Assembly (NCBI GenBank): GCA_963921255.3
Contig: CAWUEW020000003.1
Coordinates: 1,178,001 to 1,242,000, forward strand
DNA from: JANSYL01 sp963921255
GTDB taxonomy: Bacteria > Pseudomonadota > Alphaproteobacteria > Rhodobacterales > Rhodobacteraceae
Length of the DNA stretch: 64,000 nucleotides
Direction: 5' to 3'
The position numbers and the translations under genes were made by a program. The notes below the pieces were generated by a model that searched no databases, was not told the origin of the DNA, and was given only the letters and a program-made list of their open reading frames with translations. How positions within the stretch are numbered: position 1 is the stretch's first letter; each line of letters starts with the position of its first letter. Below are positions 8,923 to 17,059 of the stretch, piece after piece.

Positions 8923-9528
8923 TCAATCCTGCCGCGCCCGCACGTTGCGCAGGCGTCGGACGACCAGCACGCCGAGGCCCACGGTAAACAGCCCGGCCAC
9001 CAAGAAGCCGGACGCATTTCCAAGCACCGTCGCAAGGGCGTCAATGCGATCGGCAAACAGGACCCCGAGGCCCAGGTAGATGGAGACCCAAATCGCCTCG
9101 CCCGCCATGTCCCAAACGGTGAAGCGCGCCCAGGACAGACCGGTTCCACCCGCCACGAAATTCACGCTTGGCCCGAGTGGCGCGAACAGCCAGGTCGAAA
9201 AGAACACGCCAAGCCCGCCATGGGTGTCCACGGTCGCCTTGGCCTTGTCCAACACCCGCGCACGTGCGGGCGATTTTGCAATGCGGGGGAATACCACCGC
9301 GCCACCCTTGCGCCCAAGCCAATACCCCGTCTGGTCGCCCAGAACCGCGGCGGCCCAGACCGAGACCCAGACCGTCACAGCCGTCAAATCGCCTGACGCG
9401 ATGAAGCCGCCCGCCGCAAGCATCACCAAAGAGGTCGGGATCGGGATCAAAAGGCACGACAGGTACGCGCAAAGCGCAACAACAATTGCCCCGTACTGCG
9501 AGACGAGGGACAGAGCCGTTTCGGTCAT
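8923..9528 (-). CDS. DedA-family inner membrane protein
   Basis: 201 aa, four or more membrane segments. DedA (PF09335) hallmarks are seen: two re-entrant-type hydrophobic regions, GDQTGYWLGRKGG (about 84-96), and FFSTWLFAPLGPSVNFVAGGTG in place of the usual FxxRxxPxxR loop. The family includes putative polyprenyl-phosphate or lipid flippases and supports membrane potential. The canonical F-x-R motif is altered here (STWLFAPLG), so activity may differ. The start overlaps the preceding membrane-protein gene by ATGA, which indicates co-translation. Confidence 0.85.
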   Translation of the reverse strand: MTETALSLVSQYGAIVVALCAYLSCLLIPIPTSLVMLAAGGFIASGDLTAVTVWVSVWAAAVLGDQTGYWLGRKGGAVVFPRIAKSPARARVLDKAKATVDTHGGLGVFFSTWLFAPLGPSVNFVAGGTGLSWARFTVWDMAGEAIWVSIYLGLGVLFADRIDALATVLGNASGFLVAGLFTVGLGVLVVRRLRNVRARQD

Positions 9529-9875
9529 TCGGCAGCCGCCCTATGGGCCAGAATGGCCGCCTCGATCTGTGCGGCAAGCGTGGCAAGGTCTGTGCCGCGG
9601 TCCATCGCAATCTCTTCCAGTCGCGGCAAACGACCTTCGGGGCGCTCTAGCGCCAAGGCGCGGATGATAACATCGGGCGGCACCCGCCAGGACAGGGCAA
9701 CATAGCGGGGGGTCATCCACCCGGCGATGGGTTGGTCGCTGTGCCGGGGATCCGACCAATAGATCGCGCCCAGGATCATGCGGGTCCCGAAAAACAGCGT
9801 CAGAGCCAGCGCCAGGACAAACCCCGTCATCAGCCAGGGGGCTTGCGCGAACGCCGCGCGCAATCTGCCGATCAC
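9525..9875 (-). CDS. Small conserved membrane protein, function unknown
   Basis: 116 aa. One transmembrane segment (about 14-38) is followed by a region with WRVPPDVIIRALALE, an acidic/basic alternation, and a C-terminal helix (AAQIEAAILAHRAA). I do not recognise a domain. It overlaps both neighbours by 4 bases: the VWA gene stop at 9872 and the DedA start at 9528. The three are therefore one translation-coupled unit, and this protein may link the VWA protein to the membrane. Confidence 0.75.
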   Translation of the reverse strand: MIGRLRAAFAQAPWLMTGFVLALALTLFFGTRMILGAIYWSDPRHSDQPIAGWMTPRYVALSWRVPPDVIIRALALERPEGRLPRLEEIAMDRGTDLATLAAQIEAAILAHRAAAE

Positions 9876-11056
9876 CGGCCCAAGTCCCGCATGCCGCGGT
9901 CAATGCCTTCCAACGTCATCGGAACCATGCGCCCCTCAAAGATCTCCTGGATCATCTGGGTTGATTGGGTATAGCGCCAATACCGCTCGGGCGTGGGGTT
10001 GATCCACACATGGTCCGGCCATTGGGTGCGCGCGCGCTGCAGCCAGACCGATCCCGCCTCTTCATTCCAGTGTTCGTTCGCGCCGCCGGCCATGGCGACC
10101 TCGTAGGGGCTCATGGCGGCATCGCCAACGAAGATGCATTTGTAGTCCGACCCATAGGTGTTCATCACCTCGAAGGTCGGGATCTGCTCAGCCCATCTGC
10201 GCCGGTTGTCGCGCCAAACGGCTTCGTACAGGCAATTGTGGAAGTAATAGTATTCGAGGTGCTTGAACTCGGCCTTGGCGGCGGAAAACAACTCCTCAAC
10301 GACCTTCACATGGTCGTCCATCGAACCGCCGACGTCGAGAAACAGGATCACCTTGACCGCGTTGCGCCGTTCCGGCCGCGTTTTCACGTCGAGATAGCCA
10401 TGCTCGGCCGTTGCACGGATCGTGCCGTCGAGATCCAGTTCTTCGGCGGCCCCGTCGCGGGCCCATTGCCGCAAGCGCTTGAGCGCCACTTTGATGTTGC
10501 GTGTGCCAAGCTCGACATCACCGTCGAGGTTTCTGAATTCCCGCTTGTCCCACACCTTGGCGGCGCGGCGATGGCGCGAGCTGTCCTGCCCAATCCGGAC
10601 GCCTTCGGGGTTGTACCCGTAGGCGCCAAACGGGCTGGTGCCTGCGGTCCCGATCCATTTGTTGCCACCCTGATGGCGGCCTTGTTGTTCGCGCAACCGG
10701 TCCCGCAACGTGTCCATCAGCTTGTCGAAGCCGCCCAAGGCCTCGATCTCGGCCCGTTCTTCTTCGGTCAGGTGCTTTTCGGCAAGCTTCTCCAGCCAAT
10801 CGCGCGGGATCTCGGTGGCCTCAAGCACGTCCTCGGCGCTGATCTGCTCCAAGCCGCTGAAGGCATGGGCAAAGGCCTGATCGAACCGATCAAGATGCCG
10901 CTCATCCTTCACCATCGCGGTGCGGGCCAGATAGTAGAACCCGTCGATGTCATAGGTCACCAGGCCGCGCGAAACCCCTTCGAGGAAACTGAGGTACTCC
11001 CGCAGCGAGACCGGAATGCGCGCGCGGCGCAGGGTTTCAAAGAACGGAAGGAACAT
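9872..11056 (-). CDS. CoxE-like von Willebrand factor A domain protein
   Basis: 394 aa. The N-terminal half is helical. A VWA domain starts at about 234 with the MIDAS metal-site motif DVGGSMDDH (Asp241, Ser245). It belongs to the CoxE-type proteins that pair with a MoxR AAA+ ATPase to insert metals or remodel protein complexes. The expected MoxR partner is on the same strand at 13340-14179, but three other genes lie between. The stop overlaps the next gene by ATGA. A double palindrome (11105-11147) lies 49 bases upstream of the start. Confidence 0.85.
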   Translation of the reverse strand: MFLPFFETLRRARIPVSLREYLSFLEGVSRGLVTYDIDGFYYLARTAMVKDERHLDRFDQAFAHAFSGLEQISAEDVLEATEIPRDWLEKLAEKHLTEEERAEIEALGGFDKLMDTLRDRLREQQGRHQGGNKWIGTAGTSPFGAYGYNPEGVRIGQDSSRHRRAAKVWDKREFRNLDGDVELGTRNIKVALKRLRQWARDGAAEELDLDGTIRATAEHGYLDVKTRPERRNAVKVILFLDVGGSMDDHVKVVEELFSAAKAEFKHLEYYYFHNCLYEAVWRDNRRRWAEQIPTFEVMNTYGSDYKCIFVGDAAMSPYEVAMAGGANEHWNEEAGSVWLQRARTQWPDHVWINPTPERYWRYTQSTQMIQEIFEGRMVPMTLEGIDRGMRDLGR

Positions 11057-11104
11057 GACGTCACCCTAGGCCAGCCTGGCCCTCGTGGAAAGCGCAGAGA
11101 ACGC

Positions 11105-11147
11105 GGATTTGCCGGCAAATCCAGACGGAAAAGCCGGCTTTTCCGTC
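11105..11147. repeat. Composite intergenic palindrome element, copy 1
   Basis: Two perfect palindromes stand next to each other: an 18-base one (half GGATTTGCC) at 11105-11122, one A at 11123, then a 24-base one (half GACGGAAAAGCC) at 11124-11147. It lies between the 56-aa gene stop and the VWA gene start. The A-run/T-run in the second stem would allow termination in both directions. A second element with the same 18+1+24 geometry and a related outer sequence is at 63226-63268. Confidence 0.8.
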
Positions 11148-11151
11148 GCGG

Positions 11152-11322
11152 TCAGCCACCGGTCGGCGCGGGGATGACCAACATGCCGAATGCACCGATC
11201 AGAAAGCCGATGATGCCGTAGATCGTCGCGTAGTGGAGAAGGTCCAGACGGTTGCCACCACGCCGCCGCGCACTCCAAAGCCCGAACAGAACGCCCAACC
11301 CGGCGCCAACGAAATTCAGCAT
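11152..11322 (-). CDS. 56-aa glycine-rich small membrane protein
   Basis: Translation from the ATG at 11322 gives 56 residues: MLNFVGAGLGVLFGLW, a basic loop SARRRGGNRLD, then YATIYGIIGFLIGAFGMLVI. Two short membrane segments with GxxxG-like spacing are connected by a positive loop. I recall proteins like this widely in Rhodobacteraceae, sometimes mislabelled apolipoprotein acyltransferase; the size rules that activity out. It starts 17 bases after the DUF2927 gene stop and is probably co-transcribed with it. Confidence 0.7.
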   Translation of the reverse strand: MLNFVGAGLGVLFGLWSARRRGGNRLDLLHYATIYGIIGFLIGAFGMLVIPAPTGG

Positions 11323-11339
11323 GATCCCACCCGATGATC

Positions 11340-12710
11340 TTAGGGCGACAGGGCGGCCACTTCGGTCAGCCGCGCGCCCACGGCCGCATTAGCGCCGAAC
11401 CCATAACGGCCCCATCCCAGACTGTCGAGCCGTACGCTGCGTGCCTCCGACGCGCGGCCCAGATCGTCCAGGGCCTCGGCCCGGATCATCAACAAGGTCG
11501 ACAGCAGGGCCGCGTTCTGGGCGTCCGTCGCGGCACGGGCTGCTGTCTGGCTCAGCCGCAACGCTTCCTGCGGGCGGCCCGTGCTCAGCGCATAGGCGGC
11601 CAGTTGCATGTCCACATGGGCCGATTGGATGCCGCCCGGCGCGATGCGGTCGTAGATGTTGGCAGAGGCCAGGAACGCACTGATTGAGCGGTCCACGTCC
11701 TGCGCCAGCGACAGGCGACCAAGTGCAAAGTAGCTGAAGGCGAGGCGCCCATCCGTCATGCCGGAGCGGCGCGCGATGCTCACGGCCCGTTCGGCCGAGG
11801 CGATGCGCGCGGCGGCCCCGGTGCCCGGTCCAAGCGCCGTTTCGATTGCATCAATCCAGTCCCGCGGCGTGCGCACGAAACTGGCCGTGTCGGCAACCGA
11901 TTGCCCGCGCGGGTTGATCCGTCTCAGAATGCCGGGAAGGGCCGCGCCGGCCTCGGCCCGGGACATGCCCGACCGCAACGCCGGATCATAGTAGGCCCGC
12001 AGTACCAGCATGTCGAAGCTGGTTAAAACGGCGTGAAGATTGTCGTCGTTGAAGACCGAGTCGGTCAGGCGATAGAGATCGTTGAGCGGTCCAAGGGCCT
12101 GGGCCACTTCTTCGTGCAAGCAGTCGCGAATTTCCTGCGGGCTGACATCGGATGGAATGAAGACGGCCACCTGTTCGCGGGTGGTCAGGGTCGTCCAATC
12201 CAGATCGCGGCTGGACCGCGCCTGCCGGAATTCCGCCCAGGAAGACACCCGCGGCACGACAAAACACGCTGCCTGGGGCACGCTGCGCTGCATCCGCGCC
12301 CGTGGCAGGGTTTCGATGAAGATCTGGGCCTCGGCCCCCGCGGGCACACGGCGGATGTCGATCCCGGCTTCCCGCCGCAACCGGTCGATCAAGCGGTCGA
12401 GGTCGTAGGTCAGGGACGCGGGTGCGCCGGCGGCAACCGTGATGGCGACCGGCCCCTCGAAGCGGCTGAGTTGCGGAATGCTGCGCCCGCTTTCCATTTC
12501 GAAGCTGAGATCCAGAATATCCTGCACGATCACCGCGTTGGACCGGCGGATCGGCGTTTGGCCGGGCACACCGAACCGGTTCATCGACGGCATGGACTGG
12601 GGCAGGGCGGCCATTCGGCGCTCCGGCACGTCTGGTGCAACCGTTGGCGTACAGGCCGTGATGGCAAACGCAGCAGCCAAGACGGCGGACATCTTGAAAA
12701 GGCGCTTCAT
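11340..12710 (-). CDS. DUF2927 lipoprotein with C-terminal helical repeat region
   Basis: 456 aa. Lipobox AITAC gives an acylated Cys20. The DUF2927 domain (about 60-250) contains CLHEEVAQALG with His199-Glu200, a HExxxQ arrangement resembling the zinc site of gluzincin proteases, followed by a VFNDDNLHAVLTSFD segment. The rest (about 300-450) is helical and TPR-like. A second DUF2927 gene at 24751-25683 has the same CxHEExxQxLG core but stops shortly after it. Function is unknown; an envelope peptidase-like or degenerate peptidase role is an inference from the motif. Confidence 0.85.
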   Translation of the reverse strand: MKRLFKMSAVLAAAFAITACTPTVAPDVPERRMAALPQSMPSMNRFGVPGQTPIRRSNAVIVQDILDLSFEMESGRSIPQLSRFEGPVAITVAAGAPASLTYDLDRLIDRLRREAGIDIRRVPAGAEAQIFIETLPRARMQRSVPQAACFVVPRVSSWAEFRQARSSRDLDWTTLTTREQVAVFIPSDVSPQEIRDCLHEEVAQALGPLNDLYRLTDSVFNDDNLHAVLTSFDMLVLRAYYDPALRSGMSRAEAGAALPGILRRINPRGQSVADTASFVRTPRDWIDAIETALGPGTGAAARIASAERAVSIARRSGMTDGRLAFSYFALGRLSLAQDVDRSISAFLASANIYDRIAPGGIQSAHVDMQLAAYALSTGRPQEALRLSQTAARAATDAQNAALLSTLLMIRAEALDDLGRASEARSVRLDSLGWGRYGFGANAAVGARLTEVAALSP

Positions 12711-12716
12711 GGAAAA

Positions 12717-13166
12717 TCAGCTCCGAGAATACTTCATAAAATCTGTGGCGCTGGCGATGCGGTCATATAGGCGCCGCGCCGTGTCGTTAAAGGTTTGGGT
12801 GGTCCAATACACATTCGGCCGACCGGCCGCGTCGGCGTCGTCATACACCGTCTCGATCAGTTTTCGTCCAACACCCGATCCGCGCACCGACGGATCGGCA
12901 TACAAATCCTGGAGGTACGTTACCGGCGCGTCCTGCCAGCAATGCGGGTGCACGATGACATGGACCAGACCGATCGCCTGCTGGTCGCGCATGGCAAGCC
13001 AGCCGAACATATCCGCCCGCGCCGGATCGACCAGCCGGGCGAAGGTCAGGTCAAACTGCGCCTGATCCCGAGATGTCTCGTAAAACGCCAAGTAGGCCGC
13101 CCAGAGCGGGGCCCATAGCGTTTGATCCCCATCCGAGATGGGGCGGATCGAAACCGTGCTGGTCAT
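12717..13166 (-). CDS. GNAT-family N-acetyltransferase
   Basis: 149 aa, a typical single GNAT fold. Motif A, which binds acetyl-CoA, is LQDLYADPSVRGSGVGRKLIE (about 85-105), followed by a TQTFNDTARRLYDRIASATDF C-terminal motif. The acceptor substrate cannot be predicted. It starts the run that continues with the DUF2927 gene only 6 bases downstream. Confidence 0.88.
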   Translation of the reverse strand: MTSTVSIRPISDGDQTLWAPLWAAYLAFYETSRDQAQFDLTFARLVDPARADMFGWLAMRDQQAIGLVHVIVHPHCWQDAPVTYLQDLYADPSVRGSGVGRKLIETVYDDADAAGRPNVYWTTQTFNDTARRLYDRIASATDFMKYSRS

Positions 13167-13259
13167 TGTGCGTGTGTATCCTGGGGTCTTCCCACCGCTC
13201 AGCGTTGCGGCGGATTATGGCAGGAATTGGGTAATAGGACAGGAAAAACCGGCTTTATG

Positions 13260-13292
13260 GGCACTGGGTTATTCTCAGTGCCTTGTTTTTAT
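13260..13292 (+). terminator. Plus-strand intrinsic terminator with no plus-strand gene before it
   Basis: GGCACTG (13260-13266) and CAGTGCC (13276-13282) form a 7-bp stem, followed at once by TTGTTTTTAT. This is a convincing terminator reading left to right, yet the genes on both sides are on the minus strand. The surrounding 13225-13330 is AT-rich for this genome. It may end a small plus-strand transcript or block read-through into the 3' end of the MoxR gene. Confidence 0.6.
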
Positions 13293-13339
13293 TTATAAAA
13301 CCGAAACTGGAAATCGATTGTTTCGCAATTGGACGCGCG

Positions 13340-14179
13340 CTAGCGCTGCCCACGTGCCATGAAGGCCAAGCGCTCGAACAGGGCCACGTCCTGTTCGTTC
13401 TTAAGAAGGGCCCCGTGCAGTTTGGGCAATGCCGAGGCGCCGTCGCGCCGCAAGTCCTCGGGGTTGAGGTCTTCGGCCAGCAGCAACTTCAACCAATCCA
13501 GCACCTCCGAGGTCGACGGTTTCTTCTTCAAGCCCTGTTGTTCGCGGATCTCGTAGAATTGGGTCAGCGCGGTTGTCAGAAGGGCCTGCTTGATGCCGGG
13601 GAAGTGCACCTCGACGATCTGCTTCATCACGTCCATCTCTGGGAACCGGATGTAGTGAAAGAAGCACCGCCGCAAGAAGGCGTCGGGCAGCTCTTTCTCA
13701 TTGTTGGAGGTGATGATGACGATGGGCCGGGTCTCGGCCCGCACCGTTTCGCCGGTTTCGTAGACAAAGAACTCCATCCGGTCGAGTTCCTGCAGCAGGT
13801 CGTTCGGAAACTCGATATCGGCCTTATCAATCTCGTCGATCAAGAGAACCGATTTACTCTCGGCCGCGAAGGCGTCCCACAGCTTGCCGCGCTTGATGTA
13901 GTTGCGGACATCGTTGACCCGTTCATCGCCCAGTTGGCTGTCGCGCAGGCGACTGACCGCGTCGTATTCATACAGGCCTTGTTGCGCACGTGTGGTGGAT
14001 TTGATGTGCCATTCGATGATCGGCAGACCCAGGGAGGTTGCAACCTGGCGCGCCAACTCGGTCTTGCCGGTCCCGGGTTCTCCTTTGACAAGCAAGGGAC
14101 GCTCTAGGGTCACGGCTGCGTTCACGGCCACTTTCAGGTCGTCCGTGGCGACGTAATCGGAAGAACCGTCAAACCGCAT
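13340..14179 (-). CDS. MoxR-family AAA+ ATPase
   Basis: 279 aa from the ATG at 14179 (MRFDGSSDYVAT), chosen because AAGGAGAG precedes it and the homologous N-terminus starts there; the frame is open 25 codons further upstream. Walker A is GEPGTGKT (33-40), Walker B is VLLIDEIDKA (111-120), and sensor 1 is IITSNNEKELPDAFLRR. MoxR ATPases act with VWA-domain proteins as chaperones for cofactor insertion or complex assembly. The probable VWA partner (9872-11056) is downstream on the same strand, separated by the acetyltransferase, DUF2927 and 56-aa genes. Confidence 0.92.
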   Translation of the reverse strand: MRFDGSSDYVATDDLKVAVNAAVTLERPLLVKGEPGTGKTELARQVATSLGLPIIEWHIKSTTRAQQGLYEYDAVSRLRDSQLGDERVNDVRNYIKRGKLWDAFAAESKSVLLIDEIDKADIEFPNDLLQELDRMEFFVYETGETVRAETRPIVIITSNNEKELPDAFLRRCFFHYIRFPEMDVMKQIVEVHFPGIKQALLTTALTQFYEIREQQGLKKKPSTSEVLDWLKLLLAEDLNPEDLRRDGASALPKLHGALLKNEQDVALFERLAFMARGQR

Positions 14180-14468
14180 GCTGCACTCTCCTTGATCGGC
14201 CATTTGCTCGTCATAGCGACGTAGAGGCGCCGACGGGGACTGTCCAGCCGACATCGCGCGATTTCCGTTTTGGTTGAGCGGTCTAGACCGCGTTCAACCA
14301 GGCATCTCTTCTTTGGGCGTTCCCACGAAGGATTGATGGAATTACAGGCAGATGTCTCGAATTGCGGGTGACAATCCCTTTTGGCTCTTGTAAGTCGGCG
14401 CCGAGGGGCCGGATGCACGGATGACAGACCAACCACATGATGTGACCGGCGCCGCTGAGGGGAGCGAC

Positions 14469-14891
14469 ATGAAAGCCGAAGTCTTTTTGCCTGAAGACTA
14501 TCGTCCCGCCGAGGACGAACCATTTATGAACGAACGCCAGGTGGAATATTTCCGCCGCAAGCTTCAAAACTGGAAATCCGAACTGCTGGAAGACAGCCGC
14601 GGCACCGTCGCGGGCCTGCAGGACGGAACCCGCAACATCCCTGACGTCGCAGACCGCGCGTCCGAGGAAACGGACCGGGCGCTGGAACTGCGCACCCGGG
14701 ACCGGCAGCGCAAGCTGATTGCCAAGATCGACAGCGCGCTGCGCCGAATCGAAGAAGGCGAATACGGCTACTGCGAAGTGACGGGGGAACCGATCTCGCT
14801 GAAGCGTCTTGATGCCCGCCCGATCGCGACGATGAGCTTGGAGGCGCAGGAGCGCCACGAGCGTCGCGAAAAGGTCCATCGCGACGACTGA
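14469..14891 (+). CDS. dksA: RNA polymerase-binding transcription factor DksA (single-cysteine type)
   Basis: 140 aa from the ATG at 14469, preceded by GAGGGGAG; an in-frame ATG at 14421 would add 16 residues not usual in the family. The coiled-coil tip carries DVADRA (59-64), matching the DxxDxA motif needed for action at the RNA polymerase active site. The C-terminal finger YGYCEVTGEPIS keeps only Cys102 of the four zinc cysteines of E. coli DksA, as in the Rhodobacter sphaeroides protein RSP2654, which works without a full zinc site. It tunes rRNA and amino-acid promoters with ppGpp. A strong terminator follows (14921-14950). Confidence 0.92.
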   Translation: MKAEVFLPEDYRPAEDEPFMNERQVEYFRRKLQNWKSELLEDSRGTVAGLQDGTRNIPDVADRASEETDRALELRTRDRQRKLIAKIDSALRRIEEGEYGYCEVTGEPISLKRLDARPIATMSLEAQERHERREKVHRDD

Positions 14892-14920
14892 CCGCGCGGC
14901 ACGATCCAGATGAACAGGCT

Positions 14921-14950
14921 AAAGGGCACCTTCGGGTGCCCTTTGGTTTG
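14921..14950 (+). terminator. Intrinsic terminator of dksA
   Basis: AAAGGGCACC (14921-14930), a TTCG tetraloop, then GGTGCCCTTT (14935-14944) followed by GGTTTG. The 10-bp stem with a stable UUCG loop ends dksA transcription 29 bases past its stop codon. Confidence 0.85.
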
Positions 14951-14963
14951 CAGGGAACATGGA

Positions 14964-16130
14964 ATGCTGATCGGAAAGCAGATCACGGTCATTGGGGGCG
15001 GCATCGGTGGGTTGGCCGCGGCGCTCGCCTGTGCGCAGCGCGGGGCGCAGGTCACCGTCTTGGAACAGGCCGCGGCCCTGACCGAGGTCGGCGCCGGCAT
15101 TCAGGTCAGCCCCAACGGGTGGCGCGTGCTGGAGGCGTTGGGCGTCGCCCAAGACCTCGCGGCCCGCAGTCCGCGGGCACGGGCCGTTCGCCTGCGGGAT
15201 TTCCGCCGGGGGGCGGAGGTGTTCACCCTGCCGCTGAGCGATCCGCGCATGCCCTATCATTTCGTGCACAGGGCCGACCTGATTGATGTTCTCGCGCCCG
15301 CGGCGCAGCAGGCCGGTGTCGAGCTGCGCCTGGGCACGCCGGTGTCCGGGGTCACCCCTGACGGGGGGGCGGTCGATCTGGCGTTCACCGATGGCCGAGT
15401 GGAGCGGCATGGTCTGACCATCGCGGCGGATGGCGTGCGCTCGGTATCGCGTGCGGTGCTCAACCCGACGTCCAAAGCCTATTTCACCGGCCAGGTTGCC
15501 TGGCGCTGCACGATCCCGTCCGACACGGCGCTGCCAGACGAAGCCCATGTGTTCATGGGGCCGTGTCGGCACCTTGTCCGCTATCCCTTGCGGGACGGAA
15601 AGACGATCAACGTCGTTGCGGTGCAGGAACGGGATCAATGGGCGGCAGAAGGCTGGCATCACCGGGATGATCCCGAAAACCTGCGCCGCGCCTTTGTCGA
15701 TTTCTGCCCCGAGGTGCGCGCATTGTTGGACAAGGCCGACGATGTGCATCTGTGGGGCCTGTTCCGCCACCCGGTCGCCGAGGACTGGCACGCCGACGCT
15801 TTGGCGCTGCTTGGGGATGCCGCGCATCCGACCCTGCCGTTCATGGCGCAAGGTGCGAATATGGCCTTGGAGGACGCATGGGTCCTGGCCCAGTCCCTGG
15901 CGGCGGAGGCCAGTGTCCCGCACGCCCTCGCGCGGTATCAGGCCGAACGGCGGCCGCGTGCGATGCGGATCGTTCAGGCCGCCGAAGACAACGCGAAAAA
16001 CTACCATCTGCCGCCTGGGCCGTATCGGCTTGCCGCCCATACCGCCCTGCGCGCGGCGGCCCGGTTTGCGCCTCATGCGGTGACGCGGCGGTTCGATTGG
16101 ATTTACCGGTTCGACGCGACCCAACCCTGA
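14964..16130 (+). CDS. FAD-dependent monooxygenase (salicylate hydroxylase-like)
   Basis: 388 aa from the ATG at 14964 (MLIGKQITVIGGG). The FAD ADP-binding motif GGGIGGLAAAL is followed by a Glu in VLEQ that binds ribose, and the second FAD motif GDAAHPTLPFMAQGANMALEDA lies near 285-306. This is the class A flavoprotein aromatic hydroxylase fold (3-hydroxybenzoate 6-hydroxylase/salicylate 1-hydroxylase group). It uses NAD(P)H and O2 to hydroxylate an aromatic ring. No ring-cleavage genes are adjacent, so the substrate is open. An open extension upstream would run through the dksA terminator and is not likely used. Confidence 0.88.
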   Translation: MLIGKQITVIGGGIGGLAAALACAQRGAQVTVLEQAAALTEVGAGIQVSPNGWRVLEALGVAQDLAARSPRARAVRLRDFRRGAEVFTLPLSDPRMPYHFVHRADLIDVLAPAAQQAGVELRLGTPVSGVTPDGGAVDLAFTDGRVERHGLTIAADGVRSVSRAVLNPTSKAYFTGQVAWRCTIPSDTALPDEAHVFMGPCRHLVRYPLRDGKTINVVAVQERDQWAAEGWHHRDDPENLRRAFVDFCPEVRALLDKADDVHLWGLFRHPVAEDWHADALALLGDAAHPTLPFMAQGANMALEDAWVLAQSLAAEASVPHALARYQAERRPRAMRIVQAAEDNAKNYHLPPGPYRLAAHTALRAAARFAPHAVTRRFDWIYRFDATQP

Positions 16131-16219
16131 ATTTGGCCTGTGTCGCACGGATCGGTCAGCCTGCGTTTCTGCTGGTTGGGGTGCAAATCAGCGCCTCTGC
16201 ATGCCGGTCACGCCGGGCC

Positions 16220-16242
16220 GCAATTTTTCTCTGAAAAATTGC
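16220..16242. terminator. Hairpin between convergent monooxygenase and Anbu genes
   Basis: GCAATTTTTC (16220-16229), loop TCT, GAAAAATTGC (16233-16242): a 10-bp perfect stem with A/T runs on both arms, lying between two convergent genes. It can serve as a bidirectional terminator. Confidence 0.65.
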
Positions 16243-16276
16243 CCCCGGTCGGCGCGCGCAGCGCGGCGAAACCCGG

Positions 16277-17017
16277 TCAGTCCAGGTTGTAGGATGGCAG
16301 GCGATGGAAGGCGTCGCGCAGGGCTTCGCCCCATCCGGACGAGATCATCTCGAAGAACGCGTCGTCCCGCTCGATGCGCCGGCGCAGACCGGTCTCGAAA
16401 CTGTCGGCCTCGTAGAGGTGCATGTCCAAGGGCAAGCCCACTGACAGGTTGGCCTTGATCGTCGAATCAAAGCTCACCATCAGCAACTTGGCCGCGTCCT
16501 CAAAGCTCATGTCGGCATCGTAGGCGCGCACGAGGATCGGTTTGCCGTATTTCGTTTCGCCAATCTGGAAGAAGGGCGTGTCTTCCGAGGCCTTGACGAA
16601 ATTGCCTTCCGGATAGATCATGAAGAGGCGCGGTTCCCCGCCCCGCACCTGGCCGCCCACGATCAGGGTCGCGGAAAAGGCGCTTTCGGCACTTGGGCCA
16701 TCTTCACCGGCCTGGTCGGAAATCACTTCGCGCAAAGTCTCCCCAACGAGGCGCGCCACCTGAAACATGGACGGCGCCTCCATGATCGAAGGCTGGCCCC
16801 GTTCATCTGCCGGTTTCGCGCGTTCGTTCAGGAGGCTCACAACCGCTTGCGTCGTCGCCAGGTTGCCGGCGGTCATGACGGTGATCGAACGTTCGCCCTC
16901 GGCCTCCCAGACGAACATTTTCCGGAATACGCTGATGTTGTCGACGCCCGCGTTGGTGCGGGTGTCGGACATCATCACCAGCCCGCGGTTCAACTTGAGC
17001 CCCACGCAATAGGTCAT
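16277..17017 (-). CDS. anbu: Anbu (bacterial proteasome-homologue peptidase)
   Basis: 246 aa. It starts MTYCVGLKL; removal of Met1 would expose Thr2 as the N-terminal nucleophile, as in other Anbu proteins. The Ntn-hydrolase fold is indicated by MMSDTRTNAGVDN (about 15-27, containing the conserved Asp), the FRKMF Lys, and the later GSWGE-like ISSGWGEAL near the C-terminus. Anbu forms open helical or ring-like assemblies and its substrates are poorly known. It is last in a four-gene minus-strand operon with a transglutaminase, an alpha-E protein and an ATP-grasp ligase, the set that recurs with Anbu across proteobacteria. Confidence 0.9.
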   Translation of the reverse strand: MTYCVGLKLNRGLVMMSDTRTNAGVDNISVFRKMFVWEAEGERSITVMTAGNLATTQAVVSLLNERAKPADERGQPSIMEAPSMFQVARLVGETLREVISDQAGEDGPSAESAFSATLIVGGQVRGGEPRLFMIYPEGNFVKASEDTPFFQIGETKYGKPILVRAYDADMSFEDAAKLLMVSFDSTIKANLSVGLPLDMHLYEADSFETGLRRRIERDDAFFEMISSGWGEALRDAFHRLPSYNLD

Positions 17018-17059
17018 GTCCCGCCGCGTCCCTTGTCCCTTGTCCTGCCCCTGGCAGGC

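Noticed and set aside
7332..8987. 551-codon open frame on the plus strand
   Set aside because: Antisense to the P450 and part of M48; no protein features.
14107..14283. Longer N-terminus of the MoxR ATPase (start at 14254)
   Set aside because: AAGGAGAG lies before the ATG at 14179, and the extra 25 residues are not part of the MoxR fold.
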